From assembly GCA_034431435.1 (NCBI GenBank), contig DAOUDG010000109.1:1-64000 (forward strand): a stretch of DNA of 64,000 nt, in the 5' to 3' direction. Source of the DNA: JAHCIE01 sp034431435. Its GTDB lineage: Bacteria > Chloroflexota > Anaerolineae > Epilineales > JAHCIE01. The position numbers were made by a program, and so were the translations under genes. Of the stretch, positions 51,303 through 61,333 are shown piece after piece (within the stretch, counting starts at the first letter, position 1; the number at the start of each line of letters is the position of its first letter). The notes beneath the pieces are model-generated. The model was not told the origin of the DNA. It saw only the letters and a list, made by a program, of their open reading frames with translations, and made no database searches.

Positions 51303-51307
51303 GGGGC

Positions 51308-51763
51308 TTACTCCTTGCGTCGGCGCGCGGCGCGTTCCTGCTCGTCGAGCATACGCACAAGGCCGCGAATGAGATCCGATTGAGTGATGACGCCAATCAG
51401 GTGATCGTTATCCTCTACCACCGGCAGGCCCCCGATCTTGTGCTGGAACATAAGATCGGCCGCCTCTTGTATCGTGGCGTCGGGTTGAATGGTGATGGGG
51501 TCAGCATCGATCATGTCCTCGATGGGAATCTCGGACAGAGCCGCCTTGCGCTCGAAAGGCTCCAGGCTCGACACCGGCGATGGCCAGGCCTCGCGTAGGT
51601 CGCCCGACGTGACCACGCCGATGAGCGAGCCGTCGTCATCGACGACGAGTAGCCTTCGCACCTGCTCGTCGTCCATCACGCCGCGCGTCGCAAGAATTGA
51701 AGTGCCGCGTCGAATCGTCACCGGTCGCCTCGTCATCCAGTCTCTCACCCGTGGGCCTGCCAT
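51308..51763 (-). CDS. two-CBS-domain protein
   Basis: A 151-residue protein made of two CBS domains, which bind adenine nucleotides: RVRDWMTRRPVTIRRGTSIL then LLVVDDDGSLIGVVTSGDLR, and EDMIDADPITIQPDATIQEA then GGLPVVEDNDHLIGVITQSD, followed by a basic tail. ATG 51763 has GAGGAGG. It is likely a sensor subunit or stand-alone regulator; the partner is not visible. Confidence 0.9.
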   Translation of the reverse strand: MAGPRVRDWMTRRPVTIRRGTSILATRGVMDDEQVRRLLVVDDDGSLIGVVTSGDLREAWPSPVSSLEPFERKAALSEIPIEDMIDADPITIQPDATIQEAADLMFQHKIGGLPVVEDNDHLIGVITQSDLIRGLVRMLDEQERAARRRKE

Positions 51764-51777
51764 CGGACCTCCTCGCC

Positions 51778-53454
51778 TCACACAGCATCCGGCACGCCGC
51801 GATGCACCCACTCCCATAGCCGCCAGCCCTCGTCGGCGCGATGCGCGGACAGGCGATAGAGCATATCCTCGCGACCTCGCGTCGCCCAAATCGTTGCCGA
51901 GTCGCCCTCGACCTCGATACGTTGGGCCTCGTAGCCGCGAGCCGTGAGCAGGCGGGCAATCTGGAGATGCGCGCTTGCCAGAGGATGCCCGAATAAGTCA
52001 GGCCAGGGTGTGTCAGGTAGGCTGGCGCGCTGGGCCAGGATATCCTTGACCACGCGCAACCGCTCTGCCATGCCGTCGTAGTCACCTACGTACTGCGCCT
52101 CGGCGGCCGACAGGAGCAGGGTCTCCATTGCCAGATTCACGTCGCCTTCCGGATGGCGCATGTAATCGGCCGCGACGCCGCGACGCTGAGCCTCCTGGAT
52201 GTTGGGCAACCACGGCGTCAGAAAGTAGGCCGTCGGGTCAAGCGCCTGCTGGTAGCGGCGCACGGTATCGAAGAAGTCGGCCGTGAGAGCCAGGTCGCGC
52301 TCCTGAATCGCATCGCGGGGAGTCGCTTCCAGCCAGGCGCGGTACTCCGCTTCCAGGGCATCGACCCCCTTGCCGAGAACCTGCGTCAGCGCGGCGTTGA
52401 GGGCCGTCAGGTCGTTGGCGGTTCGCTGGCGCCGCAGCGCGCCGAACACCTGGCGTAGACTGTCCAGGCCATAGGTGTCATGGATGTACTGGACGAAACC
52501 CGCGGCTTCCAGATAGCCCAGTTCGTGCTGCTTCTGGTAGAAGTCGTTGACCAGCCGGGCGAAAGGCGTGTAGCGGTTGAGGCGCAGCAGGGCCGCCGCG
52601 CGCTCGCGCACCGGCTCCGGCTTGAAGTGGCCGCCCGTTACCCATACCGCCAGCCCTTCGGCCATCATTGTGATGGAGCCGCCCGGCGCCCACGTGTCCT
52701 GAACGGCATGGGTGATCTCGTGGCGTAGCACCTCGCGCAGGCGGCCGGCCGGGTAGTGGCGGTCATGGGTCGAGACCACCAGATACCCCGAAGCGTAGCC
52801 GCCGTGGCCAATCGTGCGCGGCACGAGGTAGATATCCAGGCGACGCGCCAGCGACACGCCTAACTGTTGCGCCACGTAGTCGGCTGCGTCGTCGGCCTCG
52901 ACCCGTAGCGCATCAATGTCACGCGCTGCCGCCGTCCCCGACATGTAGTGCAGCGTGCAGCAGCGGGTGTCCACAGACTGCCATCGGACGTCCTGCTCGT
53001 CGGCGGGCGGTGGCGCCAGGGCGACCGTCACCTGAGCGACGTTGTTGGTCGCGTTCTCATCGCCGGCCTGGATACGGTCGTCGGGATCGATCTGGACGAT
53101 GAGAGTCTGTTGACCGCTCAAGCCCTGTGTATCCCACGCCCATTCCGCCGTGCCGGAGGCGGATCCCCGCGCTCCGATCGTCCCCAGCTTCAGGTCGGCG
53201 AGTCGAGTATCCTGGCCGTTACGGCGCAGGAACACCCGCGCCTGGACGTTGAACACCGGCCGAGGCGATCCGTTGCGCGCCGTGACCTTGAGGCTGAGGA
53301 CGTCACCCGCCGCCGGTGGTTGTGGCAGCAACTGGACGGCGCCAGGGGGCGCGTAGAGGTCGGTGGGGTCGTCGGCCGAGGCAGTCTTCGCCCCCAGTAG
53401 GGCAATGAGCAGCACACAGGCGGCGACGAGTGAGCGAGCCGCATGGCGCATCAT
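51778..53454 (-). CDS. secreted HEXXH metallopeptidase-like protein with CARDB-like domain
   Basis: A 558-residue secreted protein. The signal peptide (SLVAACVLLIALLGAKTASA) is followed by a CARDB-like beta domain (PAAGDVLSLKVTARNG, TLIVQIDPDDRIQAGDENAT), a peptidase domain with the zinc motif EITHAVQ in LREVLRHEITHAVQDTW and a second glutamate in MMAEGLAVWVTGG (gluzincin/peptidase MA-like), and helical repeats to the C-terminus. Its start overlaps the ruvA stop by 4 bases (ATGA), so it follows ruvA in one operon. Confidence 0.8.
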   Translation of the reverse strand: MMRHAARSLVAACVLLIALLGAKTASADDPTDLYAPPGAVQLLPQPPAAGDVLSLKVTARNGSPRPVFNVQARVFLRRNGQDTRLADLKLGTIGARGSASGTAEWAWDTQGLSGQQTLIVQIDPDDRIQAGDENATNNVAQVTVALAPPPADEQDVRWQSVDTRCCTLHYMSGTAAARDIDALRVEADDAADYVAQQLGVSLARRLDIYLVPRTIGHGGYASGYLVVSTHDRHYPAGRLREVLRHEITHAVQDTWAPGGSITMMAEGLAVWVTGGHFKPEPVRERAAALLRLNRYTPFARLVNDFYQKQHELGYLEAAGFVQYIHDTYGLDSLRQVFGALRRQRTANDLTALNAALTQVLGKGVDALEAEYRAWLEATPRDAIQERDLALTADFFDTVRRYQQALDPTAYFLTPWLPNIQEAQRRGVAADYMRHPEGDVNLAMETLLLSAAEAQYVGDYDGMAERLRVVKDILAQRASLPDTPWPDLFGHPLASAHLQIARLLTARGYEAQRIEVEGDSATIWATRGREDMLYRLSAHRADEGWRLWEWVHRGVPDAV

Positions 53455-54044
53455 CGTCCCCCACCAAAGGACTGGAGGGCGAGGAAGACCTTCTCTTCGG
53501 TTGTCAAAGGTTGGTCGGTCGGCAGCCCCCGCAAGGCGGCCTGTGCCTCCGCGACGCTATAGCCGAGACCGGTAAGGGCCTCGATGACCTCGGTATCAGC
53601 GAAGCCCAACCCCGTCGGCGCGGGCGCGAGGCCAACGCTTGCCAGGTCGAGCTTGCCCTTGAGATCGACGATCATCTGCTGCGCCGTGCGCCGACCGACG
53701 CCCGGCACCTGGGTCAGCACGTCGACCTGCCCGGCGGCGATGGCGGCCTGGAGCGTATCAGGGTTGATGCGCGACAGGATGGCCAGCGCCATACGTGGCC
53801 CGACGCCCTTGACCGTCAAGAGTTGGTTGAACAGCTCCAGTTCAGTCTCAGAGCTGAAGCCGTATAGGGCTATCTCGTTCTCGCGCACGTGCAGGTGCGT
53901 CGTCAGGTGGATGGGGCTGCCCACCGACCCGGCGTTGTCCACAACGGTGGTCGGGACGCGAATCCGTAGCCCGATGCCGCCGACGCCGACCACCACGCTG
54001 CTCTCATCTGTCGCCAACAGGATGCCATCTACCGACGCAATCAT
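53451..54044 (-). CDS. ruvA: Holliday junction branch migration subunit RuvA
   Basis: A 197-residue RuvA, which binds Holliday junctions and directs RuvB helicase. Domain I starts MIASVDGILLATDESSVVV; the two helix-hairpin-helix motifs are LLTVKGVGPRMALAIL and LTQVPGVGRRTAQQMI; domain III contains FADTEVIEALTGLGYSVAEA. ATG 54044 follows TTGAGGAAGG. ruvB and ruvC are not adjacent. It overlaps the downstream peptidase gene by 4 bases. Confidence 0.94.
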   Translation of the reverse strand: MIASVDGILLATDESSVVVGVGGIGLRIRVPTTVVDNAGSVGSPIHLTTHLHVRENEIALYGFSSETELELFNQLLTVKGVGPRMALAILSRINPDTLQAAIAAGQVDVLTQVPGVGRRTAQQMIVDLKGKLDLASVGLAPAPTGLGFADTEVIEALTGLGYSVAEAQAALRGLPTDQPLTTEEKVFLALQSFGGGR

Positions 54045-54075
54045 CGCCTTCCTCAACTACTGGACATTCGGGAGG

Positions 54076-54104
54076 ATTATAGCCCGTTTGGGGTGCTAAG
54101 TCTA
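54076..54104 (-). promoter_or_regulatory. ruvA promoter
   Basis: TAGACT (54104-54099), 17-base spacer, TATAAT (54081-54076) on the minus strand, giving a leader of about 25 bases. Confidence 0.5.
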
Positions 54105-54220
54105 GCCCTTGTGAAGGCAGCGCGCCAGCGGTGTTGCCTCGCCATCGCTCGCGACGGAAGGTCACATCCGACGCCCCAGAGCGCAGCATGTGGCTCTCCT
54201 GCGCCGGCCTGGGGTGTTTT

Positions 54221-54249
54221 TTGGCGTGCTCCGCCGACCGCTTTATAAT
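54221..54249 (+). promoter_or_regulatory. promoter of the exopolysaccharide operon, leaderless geometry
   Basis: TTGGCG 54221-54226, 17-base spacer, perfect TATAAT 54244-54249; ATG 54258 lies 8 bases downstream. No ribosome site. Confidence 0.6.
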
Positions 54250-54257
54250 GAGGTGTC

Positions 54258-55217
54258 ATGCAAGTTACCGTGATCTGCACTGTGAAAAACGAGGCGGCCA
54301 ACCTGCCCCGCCTGCTCGACAGCCTGCTGGCCCAGACGCGGCCACCGGACGAGGTGGTCATCGCCGACGGCGGTTCCACTGACGGTACAGCGGAGCTTCT
54401 GCATGCCTATGCCGGGCGCGCGCCCTGGCCGCTGCGCGTCATCGTCGCGCCAGGGACCAACATCGCCGCCGGGCGCAACGTCGCCATTCGCGCGGCGACG
54501 GGTGATGTCATTGCATCTACCGACGCGGGCGTGTGGCTGGAACCGAACTGGCTGGCCGATCTGGTCGCCCCCCTGATCGATCCGGGCCTCGACGTAGTTA
54601 GCGGCTTCTTTGTGCCGGATCCCCATGGCGTGTTCGAGACGGCCCTGGGCGCGACGACCCTGCCCGCCGTCGAGGACGTCCGACCCGACCGCTTCATTCC
54701 GTCCAGCCGCTCGGTCGCTTTTCGCCGGCAAGCCTGGCAGGCCATCGGCGGCTACCCAGAGTGGCTCGACTACTGCGAGGACGTCATCTTCGACCTCGAT
54801 CTGCGGGCGCGCACGCCGCATTTTGGCTGGGCGCCCACTGCCGTTGCCCACTTTCGGCCCCGCTCGTCGCTGCGCGCCTTCGCCCGTCAGTATTACCTGT
54901 ATGCGCGCGGCGACGGCAAGGCCGGGCTGTGGCCGCGACGGCACGCGATTCGGTACGCGACCTACCTGGTCGCCGCGCCTCTGCTGCTGACGCTGGGCGC
55001 ACGGCGCCGAATGGCCTGGCTCGCGCTGGCGCTGGGCCTGGGCGCCATGGTGTTTACCCCCTACAAGCGCCTCGCGCGCCTGACGCGAGGCTGGCCCTGG
55101 CGGGCGCGCCTGGCGGCGGCGATCTGGACGCCGGTGATACGCGTGACAGGCGACGTCGCCAAGATGCTGGGCTACCCGGTCGGGGTTGCGTGGCGTGTGA
55201 GGCATAGACGCCGATGA
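54258..55217 (+). CDS. family 2 glycosyltransferase
   Basis: A 319-residue GT2 enzyme, transferring sugar from a nucleotide-sugar donor. The GT-A core shows VICTVKNEAANLPRLLDSLL, VVIADGGSTDGTAELLHAY, VIASTDAGVWLEPNWL (metal-binding region) and PEWLDYCEDVIFDLDLRAR (catalytic Asp). The C-terminus has hydrophobic helices (YLVAAPLLLTLGA, AWLALALGLGAMVF), so it is membrane-associated. It overlaps the next gene by 4 bases. Promoter geometry fixes ATG 54258. Confidence 0.9.
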   Translation: MQVTVICTVKNEAANLPRLLDSLLAQTRPPDEVVIADGGSTDGTAELLHAYAGRAPWPLRVIVAPGTNIAAGRNVAIRAATGDVIASTDAGVWLEPNWLADLVAPLIDPGLDVVSGFFVPDPHGVFETALGATTLPAVEDVRPDRFIPSSRSVAFRRQAWQAIGGYPEWLDYCEDVIFDLDLRARTPHFGWAPTAVAHFRPRSSLRAFARQYYLYARGDGKAGLWPRRHAIRYATYLVAAPLLLTLGARRRMAWLALALGLGAMVFTPYKRLARLTRGWPWRARLAAAIWTPVIRVTGDVAKMLGYPVGVAWRVRHRRR

Positions 55218-56179
55218 TCGACGTAGCCATTGTCATCGTTCAGTACAACGTGCGCGACCTGTTGCGGGATTGCCTGCGCTCGGTTCTCGCCAGCGAGGGC
55301 GTGACCTGTGCGGTGTGCGTCGTTGACAACTGCTCGACCGACGGCAGTGCGGACATGGTGGCGGCCGAGTTCCCGGCGATAGAGTTGATTCGCGCACCGG
55401 TCAACGGCGGCTATCCCTACGCGAACAACCTCGGACTGCGCGCCTTTGGCTTCCGCGCCGTCGCCGACGAGGCTGCCACGTCGGCGGCGCACAGCGCGCC
55501 CGGCGCCCCCACCGTGCCGCTGGCACGCTACGCGCTGCTCCTCAATCCGGATACGCTGCTGCCACCGACGGCCTTGCGCGACATGCTGGCCTTCATGGAT
55601 GCTCATCCCCGCGCCGGTGCGGCCGGCCCGCGCCTCGTCCTCGCCGACGGGACGCTCGATCTGGCCTGTCGACGGGGCGAGCCGACACCGGCAGTCAGCT
55701 TCTACCGCTTCACGCGGCTGGCGCGGCTGTTCCCCAAGAGCGCGCGCTTTGGCCGCTACAACATGACCTACCTTCCCGAAGACCAGCTGGCGCTGGTGGA
55801 TTCCGTCGTCGGGGCGTTCATGCTGACCCGCCGCGAGGCTATTGAGCAGGTTGGGCTGATGGACGAGCGCTTCTTCATGTATGGCGAGGACCTGGACTGG
55901 GCCAGGCGCATCCGAGCGGCCGGCTGGCAGGTATGGTATAATCCGAGTGTCATCGTTCGCCACTACAAGCGGCAGTCGAGCAAGCAGAGCGCGCGCGCGC
56001 AGCGCGAGTTCAAGCGCGCCGAGTGGCTCTTCTACCACAAGCACTATGAAGCCGAGACCCCCGTGTGGCTGCACTGGCTCGTGATGGTCGGTTTCGCGGT
56101 ACGCGGCGGCCCTCGCCTCCTACGTGAGGCGCTCCATACGCCCCCGGCCGAGGGTGGGAAGCGCGAGAGAACACCATGA
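55214..56179 (+). CDS. family 2 glycosyltransferase, rhamnosyltransferase-like
   Basis: A 321-residue GT2 enzyme. Core motifs are AIVIVQYNVRDLLRDCLRS, VCVVDNCSTDGSADMVAAEF, ALLLNPDTLLPPTALRDMLA and MDERFFMYGEDLDWARRIRA, typical of rhamnosyl- and galactofuranosyltransferase-like enzymes. Start and stop both overlap neighbours by 4 bases (ATGA), so the three genes form one tightly coupled exopolysaccharide operon. Confidence 0.9.
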   Translation: MIDVAIVIVQYNVRDLLRDCLRSVLASEGVTCAVCVVDNCSTDGSADMVAAEFPAIELIRAPVNGGYPYANNLGLRAFGFRAVADEAATSAAHSAPGAPTVPLARYALLLNPDTLLPPTALRDMLAFMDAHPRAGAAGPRLVLADGTLDLACRRGEPTPAVSFYRFTRLARLFPKSARFGRYNMTYLPEDQLALVDSVVGAFMLTRREAIEQVGLMDERFFMYGEDLDWARRIRAAGWQVWYNPSVIVRHYKRQSSKQSARAQREFKRAEWLFYHKHYEAETPVWLHWLVMVGFAVRGGPRLLREALHTPPAEGGKRERTP

Positions 56180-57558
56180 CGCGACGTAACGAAACCCTGG
56201 CGAATGTCCTGACGGCGCTGCTGGATGCCGCTATGGCCTGGCTGGCCTTCTTTCTGGCCTATCAGGCCTACCTGCGCTTCCGCCCTGGGTCACCCCCCTT
56301 TCAGAACTACATGCCGATGGCAGCGCTGAACGCGGTTACCATCGTCGTTGTCTTCTTTTTCGCCCGCCTGTATCACCAGTCGCGCAGCCAGTCTACCCTG
56401 GACGAGGTGACGCGCATCATTGGCGCAGGCTCCATTGGCGTCGTCTTGACGGTGGCCTTCACCACGTTGCTGTTCCCCGGCCTCGACTACTCGCGCTGGA
56501 TCATCGTCTTGACGTGGCTTCTCACCCTGCTTCTCCTGAGCGTGGAGCGCATGGCCCTGGCGGGGCTTGGCTCCTACCTCCACCGGCAGCGCATCGGCGT
56601 GGATCGGTTGCTCATCGTCGGCGCGGGCGATTCCGGTCGCGTCGTGGCCGACCGGGTACTGCGCTCGCCGGAGCTGGGCTATCAACTCGTCGGCTTCGTC
56701 GAAGACCGCGCCGACCGAACTGGCCGCCCTGACGTGCCCATTCTGGGCGGTACCGACGACCTGGAGCGCATCATCGAGCGCGAGGGCATCGACGAGATCA
56801 TCATCGCGTTGCCCAACGCCACCCATGAGGAGATGCTCGACATCATCGCCCGCTGCCATACCGGCCGCACGAGCATCAAAGTCTTTCCCGACGTGTTCCA
56901 GATCATGGCGTCAGAGGTTAGCATCGGCCACCTGGACGGGCTACCCCTGGTCACGGTGCGTGACAGCGCGCTACAAGGTTGGAAGCGTACCCTCAAGCGC
57001 GGCGTCGACCTGACCTTCAGTACCTTTTTGCTGGTCATTCTCTCGCCTCTGATGCTGCTCCTTGCCGCCCTCATCAAGCTCGACTCGCGCGGTCCTGCCT
57101 TCTACACCCAGGAGCGCATCGGCCTGGATGGGCGCACCTTCCCCGTCATCAAGTTTCGCACGATGGTGCACACGTCGGGGTCAGACCAACCGGGCTGGAC
57201 GGTTGCCCACGACCCACGACGCACCCGGATGGGTCGCCTGTTGCGGCGAACATCCCTCGACGAGTTGCCGCAGTTCATCAATGTGCTGCTCGGTGACATG
57301 AGCATCGTTGGGCCACGTCCGGAGCAGCCGACCTTCGTCGAGCAGTTCCGCCGCCAGTTCCCGCGCTACATGGAGCGCCACCGCGAGAAGGCGGGTATCA
57401 CCGGTTGGGCGCAGGTCAACGGGCTGCGCGGCGATACCTCCATCGCGGAACGCACCAAGTACGATATCTATTACATCGAGAACTGGTCCATTTGGCTCGA
57501 CTTCAAGATCATGCTCAAGACCGTGCCGCTGTTCTTCCGCGACCGCGCGGCCTACTGA
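56176..57558 (+). CDS. polyprenyl-phosphate sugar phosphotransferase (exopolysaccharide priming)
   Basis: A 460-residue initiating sugar-phosphate transferase of the WbaP/WcaJ type, which loads the first sugar onto undecaprenyl phosphate. Four N-terminal spans (residues about 10-130) precede a CoA-binding-like domain (LLIVGAGDSGRVVADRVL, FVEDRADRTGRPDVPILGG), then the catalytic domain with LKRGVDLTFSTFLLVILSP, ALIKLDSRGPAFYTQERIG, FRTM, RTSLDELPQFINVLLGDMSI and GPRPEQP. It ends the operon just before the hrcA promoter. Confidence 0.93.
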   Translation: MTRRNETLANVLTALLDAAMAWLAFFLAYQAYLRFRPGSPPFQNYMPMAALNAVTIVVVFFFARLYHQSRSQSTLDEVTRIIGAGSIGVVLTVAFTTLLFPGLDYSRWIIVLTWLLTLLLLSVERMALAGLGSYLHRQRIGVDRLLIVGAGDSGRVVADRVLRSPELGYQLVGFVEDRADRTGRPDVPILGGTDDLERIIEREGIDEIIIALPNATHEEMLDIIARCHTGRTSIKVFPDVFQIMASEVSIGHLDGLPLVTVRDSALQGWKRTLKRGVDLTFSTFLLVILSPLMLLLAALIKLDSRGPAFYTQERIGLDGRTFPVIKFRTMVHTSGSDQPGWTVAHDPRRTRMGRLLRRTSLDELPQFINVLLGDMSIVGPRPEQPTFVEQFRRQFPRYMERHREKAGITGWAQVNGLRGDTSIAERTKYDIYYIENWSIWLDFKIMLKTVPLFFRDRAAY

Positions 57559-57560
57559 AG

Positions 57561-57589
57561 TTGACTCACGCCAGCAATCTCGCTATGAT
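57561..57589 (+). promoter_or_regulatory. promoter of the heat-shock operon
   Basis: TTGACT 57561-57566, 17-base spacer, TATGAT 57584-57589; start about 57596, so the CIRCE operator at 57604 lies just inside the transcript. Confidence 0.75.
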
Positions 57590-57603
57590 ATAGGGAATGG
57601 CGT

Positions 57604-57630
57604 TTAGCACTCCGCACGATGGAGTGCTAA
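57604..57630. promoter_or_regulatory. CIRCE operator
   Basis: Perfect TTAGCACTC-N9-GAGTGCTAA, the HrcA-binding inverted repeat. It lies downstream of the -10 box and before hrcA, so HrcA would repress its own operon until heat stress. Confidence 0.96.
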
Positions 57631-57655
57631 TCTTCTTGACAGGGGCGAGAGGCGA

Positions 57656-58675
57656 GTGTCAGAAGGACTCAGCGAACGTCAACGTGCCATTCTGGGCATC
57701 ATCATACGCAGCTATGTGAAGGGCGCGGCCCCGGTCGGCTCCAAGAGCATCGTCGAGAATTTTCCCCTCGGCGTCAGCCCGGCGACTGTTCGCAACGAGA
57801 TGGCGGTGCTGGAAGAGATGGGCTATCTCACCCACCCGCACACCTCGGCTGGCCGCGTGCCTACCATCAAGGGCTATCGCTACTTCGTCGAGCAGCTCAT
57901 GGATGATACGGAGCTGCCCCTCGACGACCAGCGACGCATCCAGCACCAGTTTCACCAGGCGAATCAGGAGTTGGAGGAGTGGCTGCGTCTGTCGGCGGCC
58001 GTGCTGGCCCATACGGCACGGGCGGCGAGCCTGGTCACCGCACCCAAGGCACACGAAGGTCGCCTCAAGCATACCGAGTTCATCGGCATCCGTGAGGCCC
58101 TGGTGCTGCTGATCCTGGTCATGCAGGATGGCACGGTCAAGCAGCAGATGCTTGCCGTTGAGGCCGGGTTGCCGCAGGAGGAGTGGAGCCGTCTCTCCAA
58201 CCGCCTCAATGCCTCATTTGCCGGGCTGACCCGCCAGGAGATCACGAGCGCCCTGGCGACTCAGGAGCTATCGGTGACCGAGGCTCAGGCGGTGGCCCAC
58301 ATGATTGCGGTCATGCGTGAGGCCGATCAGAGCCACGGTGAGGTGTACCGCGAGGGTGTCAACAACGTCCTCAGCGCGCCAGAGTTCGCCGAGCAGGCGC
58401 CCGATGTACTGCGCCTCCTGGAAGGTAACGCCCTGGAGAGGCTCCTGTCAGAGATGCAACTGCCGTCAGGGGGCGTCCAGGTGATGATTGGTGAGCGCCA
58501 CGGTATGACGGCCGACATGGGGCTGGTGGCGGCGCGCTATGGGGAGCCGGACCAGGTGGAGGGCGTGATTAGCGTCCTCGGCCCGGTGCGCATGCCCTAC
58601 GACCGCGCCGTGTCCACGGTGCGCTATGTGTCGCGCATCATGAGCACCTTGATTCGCGAATTGTACGGATATTAG
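57656..58675 (+). CDS. hrcA: heat-inducible transcription repressor HrcA
   Basis: A 339-residue HrcA, the repressor that binds CIRCE. N-terminal winged helix: LSERQRAILGIIIRSYVKG and VSPATVRNEMAVLEEMGYLTHP, with AGRVPTIKGYRYFVEQLM just after; the C-terminal domain ends VMIGERHGM, AARYGEPDQVEGVISVLGP and YDRAVSTVRYVS. GTG 57656 is preceded by GAGAGG. First gene of the operon with grpE, dnaK, dnaJ and prmA. Confidence 0.96.
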   Translation: MSEGLSERQRAILGIIIRSYVKGAAPVGSKSIVENFPLGVSPATVRNEMAVLEEMGYLTHPHTSAGRVPTIKGYRYFVEQLMDDTELPLDDQRRIQHQFHQANQELEEWLRLSAAVLAHTARAASLVTAPKAHEGRLKHTEFIGIREALVLLILVMQDGTVKQQMLAVEAGLPQEEWSRLSNRLNASFAGLTRQEITSALATQELSVTEAQAVAHMIAVMREADQSHGEVYREGVNNVLSAPEFAEQAPDVLRLLEGNALERLLSEMQLPSGGVQVMIGERHGMTADMGLVAARYGEPDQVEGVISVLGPVRMPYDRAVSTVRYVSRIMSTLIRELYGY

Positions 58676-58699
58676 GTGTCACAGGTCTGATAGGCCGCC

Positions 58700-58716
58700 G
58701 AGGCCTGTCGGGCCTC
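58700..58716 (+). other. intercistronic hairpin hrcA-grpE
   Basis: GAGGCC-TGTCG-GGCCTC in the 62-base gap before grpE; may tune relative expression or mRNA processing. Confidence 0.35.
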
Positions 58717-58737
58717 GTGAGGAGCAGGAGAGGAACT

Positions 58738-59346
58738 GTGACCGAGTCGAATGTGACGCAGTCGACCGTGAGTGAGGCGGAGGCGCTGCCAGAGGCCGCG
58801 TCGGAACGAACCACCGACGAGGCGGCTCAACTCAAGGCCGAACTGGATGAGACGAAGGCCCAACTGGCGCAGGCGCAGGTAAAGGCCGACGAGTACCTGG
58901 ACGGGTGGCAGCGCGCCCGCGCCGAACTGGCTAACTATCGCCGCCGCACTGATGCCGAGCGCGCCACGCTGACGACGACCGCCAACGCGCGCCTGTTGAT
59001 GCGGCTGCTACCTGTGCTGGATGATCTTGAACGCGCCTTTGAAACCCTGCCGCCCGATCTGCGTAATCTCACGTGGATTCAGGGGGTGGGCCAGATCTAC
59101 CGCAAGTTGCAGATGGTCGTGGAGGGCGAGGGCGCGACGCCCATCGATGCCGTCGGCCGCCCCTTCGACCCGAAGGTGCACGACGCGATTCTGCAGGAGC
59201 CATCGACGCAGTACCCCGAGGGTACGGTGGTCTCCGAGTTGCAGCGTGGCTACATGTACGGTGACCAGCTCCTGCGGCCGGCCATGGTGGCGGTCAGTAG
59301 TGGCCCAGGCTCGACGGCGGACGGTGAAGACGGTTCGTCGGCGTGA
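58738..59346 (+). CDS. grpE: GrpE nucleotide exchange factor
   Basis: A 202-residue GrpE, the exchange factor that releases ADP from DnaK. After a disordered acidic start come the long coiled coil (AAQLKAELDETKAQLAQAQV, EYLDGWQRARAELANYRRRT) and the beta domain (GEGATPIDAVGRPFDPKVHD, YPEGTVVSELQRGYMYGDQL, LLRPAMVAVS). GTG 58738 follows AGGAGAGGA; GTG 58717 is further up without a good site. Confidence 0.94.
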   Translation: MTESNVTQSTVSEAEALPEAASERTTDEAAQLKAELDETKAQLAQAQVKADEYLDGWQRARAELANYRRRTDAERATLTTTANARLLMRLLPVLDDLERAFETLPPDLRNLTWIQGVGQIYRKLQMVVEGEGATPIDAVGRPFDPKVHDAILQEPSTQYPEGTVVSELQRGYMYGDQLLRPAMVAVSSGPGSTADGEDGSSA

Positions 59347-59371
59347 CGAGGATAGGTGGGGTTCGATAGGG

Positions 59372-59389
59372 GCGCGACTGGCGTCGCGC
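59372..59389 (+). other. intercistronic hairpin grpE-dnaK
   Basis: GCGCGAC-TGGC-GTCGCGC, a perfect 7-bp stem in the 72-base gap upstream of dnaK; possible RNA-stability or processing element. Confidence 0.4.
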
Positions 59390-59418
59390 AGTTGGAAACA
59401 CGCTGAAGGAAGACGTGA

Positions 59419-61329
<1,911 letters not shown>

Positions 61330-61333
61330 CAAC

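Noticed and set aside
49740..51383. Plus-strand ORF of 547 codons opposite the aminotransferase gene
   Set aside because: Antisense shadow covering three real genes, with no recognisable domain.
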